A stretch of DNA of 64,000 bases from Cellulomonas cellasea (lineage in GTDB: Bacteria; Actinomycetota; Actinomycetes; Actinomycetales; Cellulomonadaceae). Position numbers and translations under genes: made by a program. Under the pieces are notes generated by a model. That model saw only the letters and a list, made by a program, of their open reading frames with translations. It was not told the origin of the DNA and did no database searches. Shown here one piece after another: positions 9,489 through 20,490 of the stretch. The DNA is taken from positions 1-64,000 of the forward strand of contig NZ_BJLR01000009.1 of the NCBI RefSeq assembly GCF_006538745.1, written 5' to 3'. Position 1 is the first letter of the stretch. Every line of letters starts with the position of its first letter.

Positions 9489-9547
9489 ACCTCATGCGAT
9501 CGTCAAGGACAGGCGACAACGGCCGCGAACCGGTCTAACGTCGGTCT

Positions 9548-10267
9548 ATGAATCCCGCGCAGCTCGCACCGCACGACGACGCCCCCGGGCCGCTCCTGAC
9601 CTCGGGTCGCGACGCGGACGTGTACGCGCTCGACGAGGACCGCGTCCTGCGCCGCAACCGGGACGGCCAGAGCGTGCTCCGCGAGGCCGCGATCGTCCGG
9701 CACGTGTGGGCGCACGGGTTCCCCGCACCGCAGGTGTTCCGCGCCGAGGGCGCCGACCTCGAGATGGAGCGCCTGCACGGCCCGACGCTGCTCCAGGCGC
9801 TCGCCGCCGAGGAGGTCCCGCTGCGCGAGGGCGCCACCATGCTCGCCGAGCTGCTCAACCGCCTGCACCGCCTGCCGGTGCCGCAGGACGACCTGCTGAC
9901 CGTCGGGAACGCGGACGACGTCGTCGTGCACCTCGACCTGCACCCCGCCAACGTGGTCCTCACCGAGTCGCACGGCCCCGCGGTCGTCGACTGGTCGGCC
10001 GCGCGGCTCGGCAGCGCGGCGCTCGACGTCGCGACGACCGCGCTGCTGCTCGCCGAGGTCGCCGCCGACGAGGGCGGCGACTACTCGCACGCCGCGCAGG
10101 TGCTCCTCGTCGCGTTCCTCGCGGCGGTCGACACCGACCCGCTGCCCGCGCTGGACGAGGCCGTGCGCCTGCGGACGCGGGACAGCCACCTGGTGCCGGG
10201 CGAGCGCGAGCTCGTGCCGGCCGCCGCGGCGCTCGTGACGCGGTACGCGCACGGCGCGCACTCCTGA
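9548..10267 (+). CDS. APH-family phosphotransferase-like protein
   Basis: 239 aa, ATG start. It shows the kinase-like fold of aminoglycoside/choline phosphotransferases: an N-terminal lobe with LLTSGRDADVYAL (nucleotide loop) and VLREAAIVRHV, the hinge LEMERLHGPTL, the catalytic loop VHLDLHPANVVL (D of HxDxxxxN near residue 135) and the metal-binding VVDWSAAR. The substrate cannot be told from sequence; small-molecule phosphorylation or antibiotic inactivation are both possible. It stands alone and converges with the HNH gene, whose stop lies 19 bases away. Confidence 0.85.
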   Translation: MNPAQLAPHDDAPGPLLTSGRDADVYALDEDRVLRRNRDGQSVLREAAIVRHVWAHGFPAPQVFRAEGADLEMERLHGPTLLQALAAEEVPLREGATMLAELLNRLHRLPVPQDDLLTVGNADDVVVHLDLHPANVVLTESHGPAVVDWSAARLGSAALDVATTALLLAEVAADEGGDYSHAAQVLLVAFLAAVDTDPLPALDEAVRLRTRDSHLVPGERELVPAAAALVTRYAHGAHS

Positions 10268-10285
10268 CCCGCGTCGCCCGGGCCG

Positions 10286-10726
10286 CTAGCCGGGGGTCGG
10301 GGCGAGCGGCACGGCGTCCGGGGTTGCGGCGAGCGGCGCGACGTCCGGGGTTGCGGCGAGCGGCACGGCGCCCGGCGCTGACCCGACGCGAGCCGCCGCG
10401 CGGAGCTCGGCGTGCCGCAGCAGGAACTGGCGCTCGTCGAGACGCCTGCGCCGCATCCACGCCGTGACCTCGGTGTTGCACTTGCTCGCGTTGCACGACC
10501 GGCACGCGGGGACCACGTTGTCCCAGGTGTAGCGGCCTCCGCGGGAGATCGGGAGCACGCAGTCGCGCTGCAGGGCGTCCGCGCCGGGCGCAGCGCCGCA
10601 GTAGGCGCAGCCGCCCCACGCCGCCAGGAGCGCGGCCCACTGGACCGCGTCGAGGTCGTGCTCGACCGCACCCATCCGCCGCTTCCGCCGGTTCGCGGCT
10701 CGCGCCCGGCGGCTCGTGCTTGCCAT
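10286..10726 (-). CDS. HNH endonuclease family protein
   Basis: 146 aa from the ATG at 10726, chosen because it gives a basic N-terminus (RRARAANRRKRR) right before the domain. The HNH fold is clear: CAYCG (zinc knuckle), DCVLPISRGGRYTWDNVVPACRSCN (HNH core with the second CxxC), then SKCNTEV. The usual first H of the HNH motif is replaced in LPISRGG, so activity is uncertain. The C-terminus is three copies of a nine-residue PLA(A/P)TPxxx repeat coded by a 27-base DNA repeat. Small free-standing HNH proteins like this are common; the target is unknown. Confidence 0.8.
   Translation of the reverse strand: MASTSRRARAANRRKRRMGAVEHDLDAVQWAALLAAWGGCAYCGAAPGADALQRDCVLPISRGGRYTWDNVVPACRSCNASKCNTEVTAWMRRRRLDERQFLLRHAELRAAARVGSAPGAVPLAATPDVAPLAATPDAVPLAPTPG
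10291..10371. repeat. Three 27-base tandem repeats at the 3' end of the HNH gene
   Basis: Units at 10291-10317, 10318-10344 and 10345-10371 with few differences. Each codes nine residues (PLAATPDxV type). In frame, so the protein tail can grow or shrink by slippage. Confidence 0.8.
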
Positions 10727-10833
10727 CGGGCGAGCATACGGAGCACCGCCGCTCCCCCGGCGGTGGCGCGCGGACGCACCGGGTGGCACGCGGCGGCACC
10801 GCCGGCCACGGGGGCACGGACCCAGGACGACGA

Positions 10834-10871
10834 CGCGCGGCCGCCGCCTCCGGGGAGACGACGGCCGCGCG
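10834..10871 (-). terminator. Possible terminator after nrdF
   Basis: CGCGCGGCCG (10834-10843) pairs with CGGCCGCGCG (10862-10871) over an 18-base loop, 20 bases past the nrdF stop. It probably ends the nrdHIEF transcript. Confidence 0.5.
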
Positions 10872-10891
10872 GTGGTGCAGGGGTCAGGACG

Positions 10892-11881
<990 letters not shown>

Positions 11882-11923
11882 TCAGGGGTTCGCGGGGGCG
11901 CAGGGGCGCGGGCGGGCGTCGGC

Positions 11924-14068
11924 TCAGAGCATGCAGCTGACGCAGCCCTCGACCTCGGTCCCCTCGAGGGCCATCTGGCGCAGGCGGATGTAGTAGAGCG
12001 TCTTGATGCCCTTGCGCCACGCGTAGATCTGCGCGCGGTTGATGTCACGCGTCGTCGCGGTGTCCTTGAAGAACAGCGTGAGCGACAGGCCCTGGTCGAC
12101 GTGCTGCGTCGCCTCGGCGTACGTGTCGATGATCTTCTCGTAGCCGATCTCGTACGCGTCGTCGTAGTACTCGAGGTTGTCGTTCGTCAGGAAGGGCGCC
12201 GGGTAGTAGACGCGCCCGATCTTGCCCTCCTTGCGGATCTCGATCTTCGACGCGACCGGGTGGATCGACGACGTGGAGTGGTTGATGTACGAGATCGAGC
12301 CCGTCGGCGGGACGGCCTGCAGGTTCTGGTTGTAGATCCCGTGCTCGCGCACCGAGGCCGCCAGCTCGCGCCAGTCGTCCTGCGTCGGGACGTGCACGCC
12401 GGCCGTCTCGAAGAGCTCACGCACCCGCGCGGTCTTCGGCTCCCAGGCCCGCTCGGTGTACTTCTCGAAGTACTCGCCGGTCGCGTACTTGGAGTCCTCG
12501 AACCCGTCGAACTTCTGGTTGCGCTCGATCGCGAGGCGGTTGGACGCCCGGATCGCGTGGTACGCGACCGTGTAGAAGTAGATGTTCGTGAAGTCCAGGC
12601 CCTCCTCGGACCCGTAGTGCACGCGCTCGCGCGCCAGGTACCCGTGCAGGTTCATCTGCCCGAGGCCGATCGCGTGGCCGCCGGCGTTGGCGCGGCGGAT
12701 CGACGGGACCGAGTCGATGCTCGTCTGGTCGGAGACCGCCGTGAGCGCGCGGATCGCCGTCTCGACCGTCTGGCCGAAGTCCGGGGAGTCCATCGCCAGG
12801 GCGATGTTCATCGAGCCGAGGTTGCACGAGATGTCGCGGCCCACGTGCTCGTACGACAGGTCGTCGTTGTAGGTCGACGGCGTCGAGACCTGCAGGATCT
12901 CCGAGCACAGGTTCGAGTGCGTGATCTTGCCCTTGATGGGGTTCGCGCGGTTGACCGTGTCCTCGAACATCACGTACGGGTAGCCGGACTCGAACTGCAG
13001 CTCGGCGAGCGTCTGGAAGAACTCGCGCGCGTTGATCTTCGTCTTGCGGATCCGCGCGTCGTCGACCATCTCGTAGTACTTCTCGGTGACGGAGATGTCC
13101 GCGAAGGGCACACCGTAGACGCGCTCGACGTCGTACGGCGAGAACAGGTACATGTCCTCGTTCTTCTTGGCGAGCTCGAACGTGATGTCCGGGATCACGA
13201 CGCCGAGCGAGAGCGTCTTGATGCGGATCTTCTCGTCGGCGTTCTCGCGCTTGGTGTCGAGGAACCGGTAGATGTCCGGGTGGTGCGCGTGCAGGTACAC
13301 GGCGCCGGCGCCCTGGCGCGCGCCGAGCTGGTTGGCGTAGGAGAAGGAGTCCTCGAGGAGCTTCATCACGGGGATGACGCCCGAGGACTGGTTCTCGATG
13401 TGCTTGATCGGGGCGCCGTGCTCGCGGATGTTGCTGAGCAGCAGGGCCACGCCGCCGCCGCGCTTGGAGAGCTGCAGCGCGGAGTTGATGCCGCGCGCGA
13501 TGGACTCCATGTTGTCCTCGATGCGCAGCAGGAAGCACGAGACGGCCTCGCCGCGCTGCGCCTTGCCCGAGTTGAGGAACGTCGGCGTCGCGGGCTGGAA
13601 CCGGCCCGAGATGATCTCGTCGACCATCGACAGCGCGAAGTCCTCGTTGCCGTCGGCGAGCGTGAGGGCGACCATGCAGACACGGTCCTCGAAGCGCTCG
13701 AGGTACCGCTTCCCGTCGAACGTCTTGAGCGTGTACGACGTGTAGTACTTGAACGCACCGAGGAACGTCTGGAAGCGGAACTTCTTCGAGTACGCGTACT
13801 CGAACAGCGTCTTCACGAACGCCGCGTCGTACTTCGCGAGCACCTCGGGCTCGTAGTACTTGTTCTCGACGAGGTAGTCGAGCTTCTCCTTGAGGTCGTG
13901 GAAGAAGACCGTGTTCTGGTTGACGTGCTGGAGGAAGTACTGGCGCGCTGCCTCGCGGTCCTTGTCGAACTGGATCTTGCCGTCGGGACCGTACAGGTTG
14001 AGCATCGCGTTGAGGGAGTGGTAATCCATCTCCGTCGCTACGCCGGTATCCGTGACTGTCGCTGCCAA
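11924..14068 (-). CDS. nrdE: Class Ib ribonucleotide reductase alpha subunit NrdE
   Basis: 714 aa catalytic subunit that reduces ribonucleoside diphosphates. It has the N-terminal RNR fold, [18 protein letters not shown] (an active-site cysteine), the loop NLCSEIL, the [15 protein letters not shown] segment and the C-terminal VEGCVSCML pair of redox cysteines that NrdH re-reduces. The overall ATP-cone is absent, as in class Ib. The best start is TTG at 14068, served by GAGGAC six bases upstream; an ATG at 14029 has only a cramped GGAG. It overlaps nrdI by 31 bases, so translation is probably coupled. Confidence 0.96.
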   Translation of the reverse strand: MAATVTDTGVATEMDYHSLNAMLNLYGPDGKIQFDKDREAARQYFLQHVNQNTVFFHDLKEKLDYLVENKYYEPEVLAKYDAAFVKTLFEYAYSKKFRFQTFLGAFKYYTSYTLKTFDGKRYLERFEDRVCMVALTLADGNEDFALSMVDEIISGRFQPATPTFLNSGKAQRGEAVSCFLLRIEDNMESIARGINSALQLSKRGGGVALLLSNIREHGAPIKHIENQSSGVIPVMKLLEDSFSYANQLGARQGAGAVYLHAHHPDIYRFLDTKRENADEKIRIKTLSLGVVIPDITFELAKKNEDMYLFSPYDVERVYGVPFADISVTEKYYEMVDDARIRKTKINAREFFQTLAELQFESGYPYVMFEDTVNRANPIKGKITHSNLCSEILQVSTPSTYNDDLSYEHVGRDISCNLGSMNIALAMDSPDFGQTVETAIRALTAVSDQTSIDSVPSIRRANAGGHAIGLGQMNLHGYLARERVHYGSEEGLDFTNIYFYTVAYHAIRASNRLAIERNQKFDGFEDSKYATGEYFEKYTERAWEPKTARVRELFETAGVHVPTQDDWRELAASVREHGIYNQNLQAVPPTGSISYINHSTSSIHPVASKIEIRKEGKIGRVYYPAPFLTNDNLEYYDDAYEIGYEKIIDTYAEATQHVDQGLSLTLFFKDTATTRDINRAQIYAWRKGIKTLYYIRLRQMALEGTEVEGCVSCML

Positions 14069-14454
14069 AATGTCCTCAATCCTTCACGGACGCGGGTGAC
14101 GTCCTCGTTCGTTCCCAGGAGCTCGAAGCCGTACAGGTACGGGACGCCGCACTTGGCGGCGATGATGTCGCCCGCGATGCAGTACGCCTCGCCGAAGTTG
14201 GTGTTCCCCGCGGCGATGACCCCACGCAGGAGCGCGCGGTTGCTCTCGTCGTTGAGGAACCGGACGACCTGCCGCGGCACCGCGCCGCCCTCGTTGCCGC
14301 CCCCGTACGTGGGGACGACGAGGACGTACGGCTCGTCGACGTGGAGGAACGGCTCCTTGGGCGTCAGCGGGATGCGCTGCGCGGGGAGACCGAGCTTCTC
14401 GACGAAGCGGTGCGTGTTCTCCGAGGCGCTGGAGAAGTAGACCAGCGAGCTCAT
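14038..14454 (-). CDS. nrdI: NrdI flavodoxin-like protein
   Basis: 138 aa flavodoxin that activates the manganese centre of NrdF. The sequence opens with [18 protein letters not shown] (FMN phosphate loop), followed by [23 protein letters not shown] and [15 protein letters not shown], all hallmarks of NrdI. The start at 14454 was chosen because MSSLVYFSS is the normal N-terminus; upstream sequence in this frame is low-complexity. It lies between nrdH and nrdE and overlaps the latter. Confidence 0.96.
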   Translation of the reverse strand: MSSLVYFSSASENTHRFVEKLGLPAQRIPLTPKEPFLHVDEPYVLVVPTYGGGNEGGAVPRQVVRFLNDESNRALLRGVIAAGNTNFGEAYCIAGDIIAAKCGVPYLYGFELLGTNEDVTRVREGLRTFWQRQSRIPA

Positions 14455-14623
14455 GCTGTGCTCCCTCGTCTGCGGACCTCGGTGGACCCGGGGCTGGTCC
14501 TGGCGCGTTGCTGCTGCGGTGCTCGCGCCCGCCTCGACGGCTGGGGCGCGGGCACCGCGGGTGGTGCGGCGCCGCGTGGTGCCTGCTGAGCGGTGGTGCA
14601 GCGGCCTCGTGGGCCGCCGGCGC

Positions 14624-14869
14624 TCAGGCGACCGCGTCGGCCATGCGCTCCGCGAGGGCCTTGATCTGGTCCGGGCGGTAACCCGACCAGTGCTGGCCGC
14701 CGGCGACGACCACGGGCGCCTGCAGGTGCCCGAGCGACATGACGTAGTCGCGTGCGTCGGCGTCCTGGCTGATGTCGACGACCTCGTACTCGAAGCCCAG
14801 CTTGTCGAGCGCGCGGTACGTCGCGTTGCACTGCACGCAGGACGGCTTCGTGTAGACGGTGATCGACAT
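14624..14869 (-). CDS. nrdH: NrdH glutaredoxin-like protein
   Basis: 81 aa thiol-redox protein that hands electrons from thioredoxin reductase to NrdE. It starts [21 protein letters not shown] with the C-x2-C active site (CVQC, residues 11-14), and ends with the [16 protein letters not shown] segment characteristic of NrdH. First gene of the operon; 169 bases with no gene separate it from nrdI. Its upstream region carries two NrdR boxes. Confidence 0.96.
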   Translation of the reverse strand: MSITVYTKPSCVQCNATYRALDKLGFEYEVVDISQDADARDYVMSLGHLQAPVVVAGGQHWSGYRPDQIKALAERMADAVA

Positions 14870-14928
14870 TCTGGCTCCCGTGGACTTGCTGTGAGACTCG
14901 GTGCCGCAGCCCTCACTGCGGTGTCTCG

Positions 14929-14976
14929 ACACTACACCTAGTGGTCGGTCTTGGCAGTGACCACAACCACTTGTGC
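14929..14976 (-). promoter_or_regulatory. Paired NrdR boxes upstream of nrdH
   Basis: ACACTACACCTAGTGG (14929-14944) and CCACAACCACTTGTGC (14961-14976) both fit the NrdR consensus acaCWATATATWGtgt at its conserved outer positions. They are 32 bases apart, about three helical turns, which is the classic paired arrangement. NrdR is the ATP/dATP-sensing repressor of ribonucleotide reductase genes. A TAGTGT (14934-14929 on the minus strand) could be the -10 box, so bound NrdR would block transcription. Confidence 0.8.
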
Positions 14977-15002
14977 TTACATCCGTGTCGTTTCTCACCC
15001 GC

Positions 15003-15106
15003 TGTGGACAACTCCAGGCTACGCGCAGGGTCTGACACGGCCCCGACCTGCGGGTTCGCGCCCCTCCACAGCACCCCCACAGTGCTCTCCACAGGCGCCT
15101 CCACAG
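15003..15106. promoter_or_regulatory. DnaA-box-like cluster
   Basis: TGTGGACAA at 15003-15011 is an exact reverse match to the actinobacterial DnaA box TTGTCCACA. Four CCACAG motifs follow at 15066, 15077, 15089 and 15101, that is 11, 12 and 12 bases apart and on one face of the helix; the third (CTCTCCACA) matches seven of nine DnaA-box bases. The cluster lies in the 459-base gap between nrdH and the divergent chemoreceptor gene. DnaA control of nrd genes is known in E. coli; here it is inferred. Confidence 0.5.
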
Positions 15107-15328
15107 GGGGACGTCCGATTCGTCCCGCGTGCCGCCGGGCGACACACCGCGTGAACACGCGAGGGCCTCGGCGTGTCGCGCCGGTGACGCGCGGACGACG
15201 CACCGGAGGTGTCACCCGAACGGGCGTCACCCGGCGCCCGGCTTCATCCGCAGGCACCCGTCACGCCGGGGGACGGACACCCGATGGGGCCCGACGAACC
15301 CCTGTCGTCCCACCGAGGAGCCTTCCCC

Positions 15329-16954
15329 GTGAGCACCACCGCCCCCGACCCGACCGTGCCCCCCGCCGCCGCGGGCCCACGCTGGAGCTGGACCATCGGC
15401 CGCCGGCTCGTCGCCGGCTACGCCGTCGCGCTCGTCCTGCTCGCGGTCATCGGTGTCGTGTCGTTCACGAACACCCAGAAGCTCGTCGAGAACAGCGGCT
15501 GGGTCGCGCACACGCACCAGGTCCTGAACGGGACCGACGCGATCCTGTCCTCGCTCAAGGACGCCGAGACCGGCCAGCGCGGCTACCTCATCACCGGCGT
15601 CGACGGCTACCTCGCCCCGTACACCGCGGCGCAGGCCGACGTGACCGAGCACATCGACGCCGTCCGGGCGCTCACGAGCGACAACGCCGAGCAGCAGGGC
15701 CGCCTCGACGACCTGGAGCCGCTCGTCGCCGCGAAGTTCGAGGAGATGCAGCAGACGATCGACGTGCGCGACGACGAGGGCTTCGAGGCCGCCCAGGCGA
15801 TCGTGCTCTCCGACGCCGGCAAGGCCGTCATGGACCAGATCCGGGGCGTGCTCGACGAGATCCGCTCGGACGAGGCGCAGCTGCTCGCCGAGCGCGACGC
15901 CGCCGCGAGCGCGACCGCCACGACCACCAAGTCGGTCGTCCTCGGGGGCACGGCCGTCGCCGTGCTCGTCGTGCTCGTCCTCGCGACCTTCCTCACGCGC
16001 AGCATCACGCGCCCCGTCAACGCGCTCACGAGCCGCCTGCGCGAGATCGCCGACGGCGACGGGGACCTCACGCAGCGCGTCGACGAGTCGGCGGCCGACG
16101 AGATCGGCGCGCTCGCGACGGTGTTCAACCGGTTCGTCGGCAACGTCGCCACGCTCGTGCAGCAGATCGGCGAGACCGCCTCGACGTCCTCGGCCGCCGC
16201 GCAGGAGCTCTCCGTGATCACCGCGGAGATGACCCGCCAGTCCTCCGACGCCGCGCTGCAGGCCACGGCCGCCGCCGCGGCCGCGGAGCAGGTCTCCTCG
16301 AACGTCCAGACGGTCGCTGCCGCGAGCGAGCAGATGGGCGCCTCGATCCACGAGATCGCCCGCAGCGCGTCCGAGGCGAGCAACGCGGGCCGCACGGCGG
16401 TGACCCGCACCGACGAGGCGAACACGACCATCAGCCGGCTCGGGGAGTCCTCGGCGGCGATCGGCGGCGTCGTCGCGCTGATCAACACGATCGCGCAGCA
16501 GACCAACCTGCTCGCGCTGAACGCGACCATCGAGGCCGCGCGCGCCGGGGAGGCCGGCAAGGGCTTCGCGGTCGTCGCCGGCGAGGTCAAGGAGCTCGCG
16601 CAGCAGACCGCGCGGGCGACCGAGGAGATCACCGCGCGGATCTCGCAGATCCAGGGCGACGTCGACGTCGCGGTGTCCGCGATCTCGTCGACCACCCAGG
16701 TCATCGGTCAGGTCAACGACCACCAGAGCAGCATCGCGGGAGCGGTCGAGGAGCAGAGCGCCACGACGAGCGCGATGTCGGCGAACGTCGCCGAGGCCGC
16801 GGTCGGCGCCACGACCATCGCCGACAACGTCCGCTCGATCGCCGAGAACGCGCAGCACACCGTCGGCAACATCGACCAGATCCGCTCGTCGGCCGACGAG
16901 CTCGCGCGCAGCTCCCAGCACCTCGACGAGCTCGTCGGACGCTTCCGGGTCTGA
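15329..16954 (+). CDS. Methyl-accepting chemotaxis protein with CHASE3 sensor
   Basis: 541 aa transmembrane chemoreceptor. TM1 is at about residues 25-45 ([20 protein letters not shown]). The periplasm-equivalent CHASE3 domain is at about 50-190 ([21 protein letters not shown]). TM2 ([21 protein letters not shown]) and a HAMP linker follow ([27 protein letters not shown]). The signalling domain contains the hairpin tip [38 protein letters not shown] in segments typical of all MCPs. The GTG at 15329 has GAGGAG eight bases upstream. No che or flagellar genes lie in the window, but the gene implies a motile or chemotactic host. Confidence 0.95.
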   Translation: MSTTAPDPTVPPAAAGPRWSWTIGRRLVAGYAVALVLLAVIGVVSFTNTQKLVENSGWVAHTHQVLNGTDAILSSLKDAETGQRGYLITGVDGYLAPYTAAQADVTEHIDAVRALTSDNAEQQGRLDDLEPLVAAKFEEMQQTIDVRDDEGFEAAQAIVLSDAGKAVMDQIRGVLDEIRSDEAQLLAERDAAASATATTTKSVVLGGTAVAVLVVLVLATFLTRSITRPVNALTSRLREIADGDGDLTQRVDESAADEIGALATVFNRFVGNVATLVQQIGETASTSSAAAQELSVITAEMTRQSSDAALQATAAAAAAEQVSSNVQTVAAASEQMGASIHEIARSASEASNAGRTAVTRTDEANTTISRLGESSAAIGGVVALINTIAQQTNLLALNATIEAARAGEAGKGFAVVAGEVKELAQQTARATEEITARISQIQGDVDVAVSAISSTTQVIGQVNDHQSSIAGAVEEQSATTSAMSANVAEAAVGATTIADNVRSIAENAQHTVGNIDQIRSSADELARSSQHLDELVGRFRV

Positions 16955-16960
16955 CCCGCC

Positions 16961-16996
16961 GCCGCGCGTGCACCTCGACCCGGGTGCACGCGCGGC
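16961..16996. terminator. Terminator hairpin after the chemoreceptor gene
   Basis: A perfect 13-pair stem (16961-16973 with 16984-16996) and a 10-base loop, seven bases after the stop codon. Confidence 0.8.
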
Positions 16997-17103
16997 GTCG
17001 TCTCACCGGGGCCGGCGGCGCAGCGTCGCGTCAGTGAGCGCCGGCTCGACGGTCCGCGGGCCGGCGCCCTCCGCACGCGCGCCGGCTGCGCGATGCTGTC
17101 CCC

Positions 17104-20100
17104 GTGCAGATCACGACGCTCGGGACGCTCGCCGTCGACGGCCGGCCCGTCCGCGGGGCGCGGCTCGTCGCCCTCGTGCGTGCGCTCGTCGACGCGCGCG
17201 GACGCAGCGTGAGCGTCGCCGCCCTCGCCGAGGCGGTCTGGGACGGCGCGGCGCCCGACGACGCGGCCGGTGCGCTGCAGGCCCTCGTCTCGCGCGCGCG
17301 GCGCACCGGGCTGCGGGTCACGTCGGGCCCGGCCGGGTACGCGCTCGCGCACGACCCCGCGGACATCGACGCGGTCCGTGCCGCCGCCACGCTGCGCCGG
17401 GGCCGCGACGCGCTCCGCACGGGCCACGCCGACGACGCCGACCGGTGCGCCGCCGAGGCCCTCGCCCTCGTCGGCGCCGACGTCCCGCCCGGCACCACCG
17501 CCGTGCACGACGACCCGGCGCACCTGCGGCTGCTCGCGGGCGCGGTCGCGCTGCGCGTCGAGGCCGCGCTCGCGGGCGGCACCGACCCGGGCCCGCTCGA
17601 CGTGCTGCGCGCCCTCGCGCTGCGCACCCCGCCCGACGAGCCGCTCGTCGCGCTGCTGGTCCGGGCGCTCGCCGCACAGGGCCGCGACGCGGAGGCGCTC
17701 GACGTCCTCGAGGGCGTGCGCGCCGGGCTCGCCGAGCGGTTCGGCACCGACCCGTCGGGGGTCGTCGCGCAGGTGCACGTCGCGCTGCTGCGCGGCGAGC
17801 TGGCACCGGGCGCACCGACCGGCCCGCCGACCGGCCCGGCGACCGCGGCGGGCGAGGCCCTCGCCGTCGGGTGGCGCCGGGCTGTCACGGGGCTCGTCGG
17901 GCGGGAGGTCGACGTCGCCGCAGCCGAGAGCGCGCTCGCCGATCAGCCCCTCGTGACCCTCGTCGGGCTCGGCGGCGCGGGCAAGACCCGCCTCGCGCTC
18001 GAGGTCGCACGCCGCGCCGCCGAGCGCGGGGTCGCGGTCCACGCGGTCGAGCTCGCGGGTCTGCGCGAGCCGTCCGAGGTGCTCCCCGCGCTGCTCTCGG
18101 CGGTCGGCGCCGCGGAGTCCGTCGCGGACCCCGACCGACCCCAGGGCCGCCGGGTGCTCGGCGCCGACGAGCGCCTGCAGCGGGTCGCCGAGGTCGGCGG
18201 GCTGCTCGTGCTCGACAACTGCGAGCACCTCCTCGACGCCGTCGCCGACGTCGCGGCGCGGCTGATCGCGCTCGCCGACCGGGACCTGCGCGTGCTCGCG
18301 ACGAGCCGGGCACCGCTCGCCGTGCCGGGCGAGACCGTGCAGCCGGTGCTCGCGCTGCCCGACGCCGACGCCCTCCAGCTCCTCGGGACGCGCGCACGCG
18401 CGGTGCGGCCCGACCTCGCGTGGGACCCGGACGTCGCGGCGGCGCTGTGCCTCCGGCTCGACAACCTGCCGCTCGCGCTCGAGCTCGCGGCGGCGCGCGT
18501 GCGGTCCATGCCGCTGACCGACGTGCTCGCGGGGCTCGACGACCGGTTCGCGCTGCTCGACCACGCCCTGCGCGGGATGCCCGAGCGCCACGCGGGGCTC
18601 CGCGCGATGGTCGACTGGAGCTGGAGCCTCCTGACCGACGACGAGCGCGTCCTGCTGATGCACGTCGCGGTGGTGCCGGCGCCGTTCACCGCCGCGACCG
18701 CGGTGCACCTCGTCGGGCCGGACGCGGCGCGCGCTCCGGCGGGACCGGGTGCAGCGAGGTCGGGTGCAGCCAGGCCGGAGGTAGCGACGACGGTTGCCGG
18801 GGCGTCGGGGCCGCTGCTCGGCGAGACGCGGGCCCGGCGGGCGCTCGGCGCGCTGGTCGAGCAGTCGCTGCTCGTGCTGGAGGAGCCGGGCCGTGACGCG
18901 TCGGCCCGCGACGCCGGAGGGCACGGCGGCGAGGCCCCCGCCCGCCCGGGTGCCGCGCGCTACCGGATGCTCGAGACCGTGCGCGAGTACGGCGAGCAGC
19001 GGCTCGCGGAGCTCGGTGACCCGGCGGACGCGCGCGACCGCCTCGTCCGGTGGGCCGTCGACGAGGCGCACGCCGTCGCGGAGATGCTCGCCGCCCGGGA
19101 GCACACGGCCGGGATCCGGCGCGCGGGCGCCGAGCAGGAGTCGCTCCTGGCCGCGCTGCGCTGGGCCGTCGAGCGGCGCCGCGAGCGCGAGGCGATGGCC
19201 GTCGGCGCGGCGCTGCTCGCGCTGTGGACCGTGCGCGGCCTGCACGCCGAGGTCGACACGTGGGCCGCGGTCCTGCTCGGCTCGCACGACCCGGAGCTGC
19301 GCGCCACGTCGTGGGCGCTGCACGGCCCGCGCACGGACGCACCGCCCCCCGAGGCGGAGGACGTCGCGACGGTCGCGCTGCACGCGCTCGTGAACTCCGG
19401 CATCGCCGGCACCCAGCGGCGCGGAGCGGTGGCCCGCCGGGTGGCGCGACGCGCGCTCGCGTCGCCCGCGGCCGTCGGACGCGGGCGGGTGCGCCACCGG
19501 ACGGCGGCGCTCGTGCGGGCGATGGACGCGCTGACGTCGGTGGAGTCCGCCGACGGCGTCGCCGCCGCGGAGGCCCTCGCCCGCGAGGACGACCCCTCGC
19601 TGGCCGGCATGGGCCTGTTCCTGCGCAGCGCGCTCCGCGAGAACCTCGGTGACGTGGACCTCTCGCTGCGCGACGCGCACGCGGCCTACGACCGGTTCGC
19701 GTCCGTGGGCGACCTGTGGGGCATGGGCATGGCAGCCCAGGGCATCGGGCAGTGGGAGGGCGGGCGCGGAGGCGCCGGCGCCGACGTGTGGCTCGAGCGA
19801 GCCGAGGACCACCTCCGCGCGATCGGGGCTGTCGCGGACGCGCGGGCGATCGCCGTCGTCCGGCACGTGCACCGGGCGCTGCGCGGCGAGACCGGGTCGC
19901 GCGCGGCGCTCGAGGACGTCGTCGCGGCGCCCGCGTCCGGGGGCGCGTCACGGGCGCACGCCTCGGTCGGGCTCGCCGCGCTCGCCGCGCTCGAGGACCG
20001 GTGGGACGACGCCGTCCGGCATGCCGACGAGGCGCTCGCCGTCGCGCGCGACGACCCGGCGGCCGTCCCGCAGGCCCGGGTCGTGTACGTCGTGTGCGCG

Positions 20101-20436
20101 GCGGTCATCCGGCTGCGGGCGGGTCACGACAGCGAGGCGCTCCTGCGCTCCGCGGTCCCGGAGGCCGTCAGCACCAAGGACGCGCCGGTGCTCGGGTCGC
20201 TCGCGCTGGGCTTTGCCGAGCTCGCGGCGAGCCGCGGGGAGCACGAGCGCGCGCGGACCCTGTGGGCGCTCGGCACCCGGCTCGGCGCGAGCATCGCCCT
20301 GATCTTCGGGCCCGCGTTCGCGTCGCTGCTGCACGCGCACGTCGGGGACGGCGACGAGCGCACCGCGCTGCTGGCCGAGGTGCACGACCTGACCAGCAGC
20401 GCGGCTGTGAGCCGCATCGTGGCGCTCCTGCGCTGA
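17104..20436 (+). CDS. AfsR/SARP-type transcriptional regulator with BTAD and NB-ARC ATPase
   Basis: 1110 aa. Residues 1-85 form a winged-helix DNA-binding domain (TLGTLAVDGRPV, GRSVSVAALAEAVWDG). A helical BTAD domain extends to about 240. An NB-ARC-type ATPase follows, with Walker A LVGLGGAGKTRLALEV near residue 288 and Walker B GLLVLDNCEHLLD near 368. The C-terminal 600 residues are helical, tetratricopeptide-like. This is the layout of AfsR-like activators that often control secondary metabolism. GTG start, no good ribosome site, possibly leaderless. An alanine- and glycine-rich insert near residue 550 may be disordered. Its target is unknown; the neighbouring exporter is one candidate. 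Confidence 0.85.
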   Translation: MQITTLGTLAVDGRPVRGARLVALVRALVDARGRSVSVAALAEAVWDGAAPDDAAGALQALVSRARRTGLRVTSGPAGYALAHDPADIDAVRAAATLRRGRDALRTGHADDADRCAAEALALVGADVPPGTTAVHDDPAHLRLLAGAVALRVEAALAGGTDPGPLDVLRALALRTPPDEPLVALLVRALAAQGRDAEALDVLEGVRAGLAERFGTDPSGVVAQVHVALLRGELAPGAPTGPPTGPATAAGEALAVGWRRAVTGLVGREVDVAAAESALADQPLVTLVGLGGAGKTRLALEVARRAAERGVAVHAVELAGLREPSEVLPALLSAVGAAESVADPDRPQGRRVLGADERLQRVAEVGGLLVLDNCEHLLDAVADVAARLIALADRDLRVLATSRAPLAVPGETVQPVLALPDADALQLLGTRARAVRPDLAWDPDVAAALCLRLDNLPLALELAAARVRSMPLTDVLAGLDDRFALLDHALRGMPERHAGLRAMVDWSWSLLTDDERVLLMHVAVVPAPFTAATAVHLVGPDAARAPAGPGAARSGAARPEVATTVAGASGPLLGETRARRALGALVEQSLLVLEEPGRDASARDAGGHGGEAPARPGAARYRMLETVREYGEQRLAELGDPADARDRLVRWAVDEAHAVAEMLAAREHTAGIRRAGAEQESLLAALRWAVERRREREAMAVGAALLALWTVRGLHAEVDTWAAVLLGSHDPELRATSWALHGPRTDAPPPEAEDVATVALHALVNSGIAGTQRRGAVARRVARRALASPAAVGRGRVRHRTAALVRAMDALTSVESADGVAAAEALAREDDPSLAGMGLFLRSALRENLGDVDLSLRDAHAAYDRFASVGDLWGMGMAAQGIGQWEGGRGGAGADVWLERAEDHLRAIGAVADARAIAVVRHVHRALRGETGSRAALEDVVAAPASGGASRAHASVGLAALAALEDRWDDAVRHADEALAVARDDPAAVPQARVVYVVCAAVIRLRAGHDSEALLRSAVPEAVSTKDAPVLGSLALGFAELAASRGEHERARTLWALGTRLGASIALIFGPAFASLLHAHVGDGDERTALLAEVHDLTSSAAVSRIVALLR

Positions 20437-20490
20437 GGCTCGGACCTGGCGCGCGGCTCAGACCTTGCGCGCGGCTCAGACCTTGCGCCG
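20437..20490. repeat. Three 18-base tandem repeats at the end of the ABC permease gene
   Basis: Units at 20437, 20455 and 20473 read GGCTC(A/G)GACCT(T/G)GCGC and so on. On the minus strand the unit holds the permease's last codons and stop (CGC AAG GTC TGA), so the gene's end has been copied twice downstream of itself. Slippage is the likely origin. Confidence 0.75.

Noticed and set aside
16708-19872. 1054-residue minus-strand open frame
   Set aside because: Antisense shadow of the AfsR-like gene.
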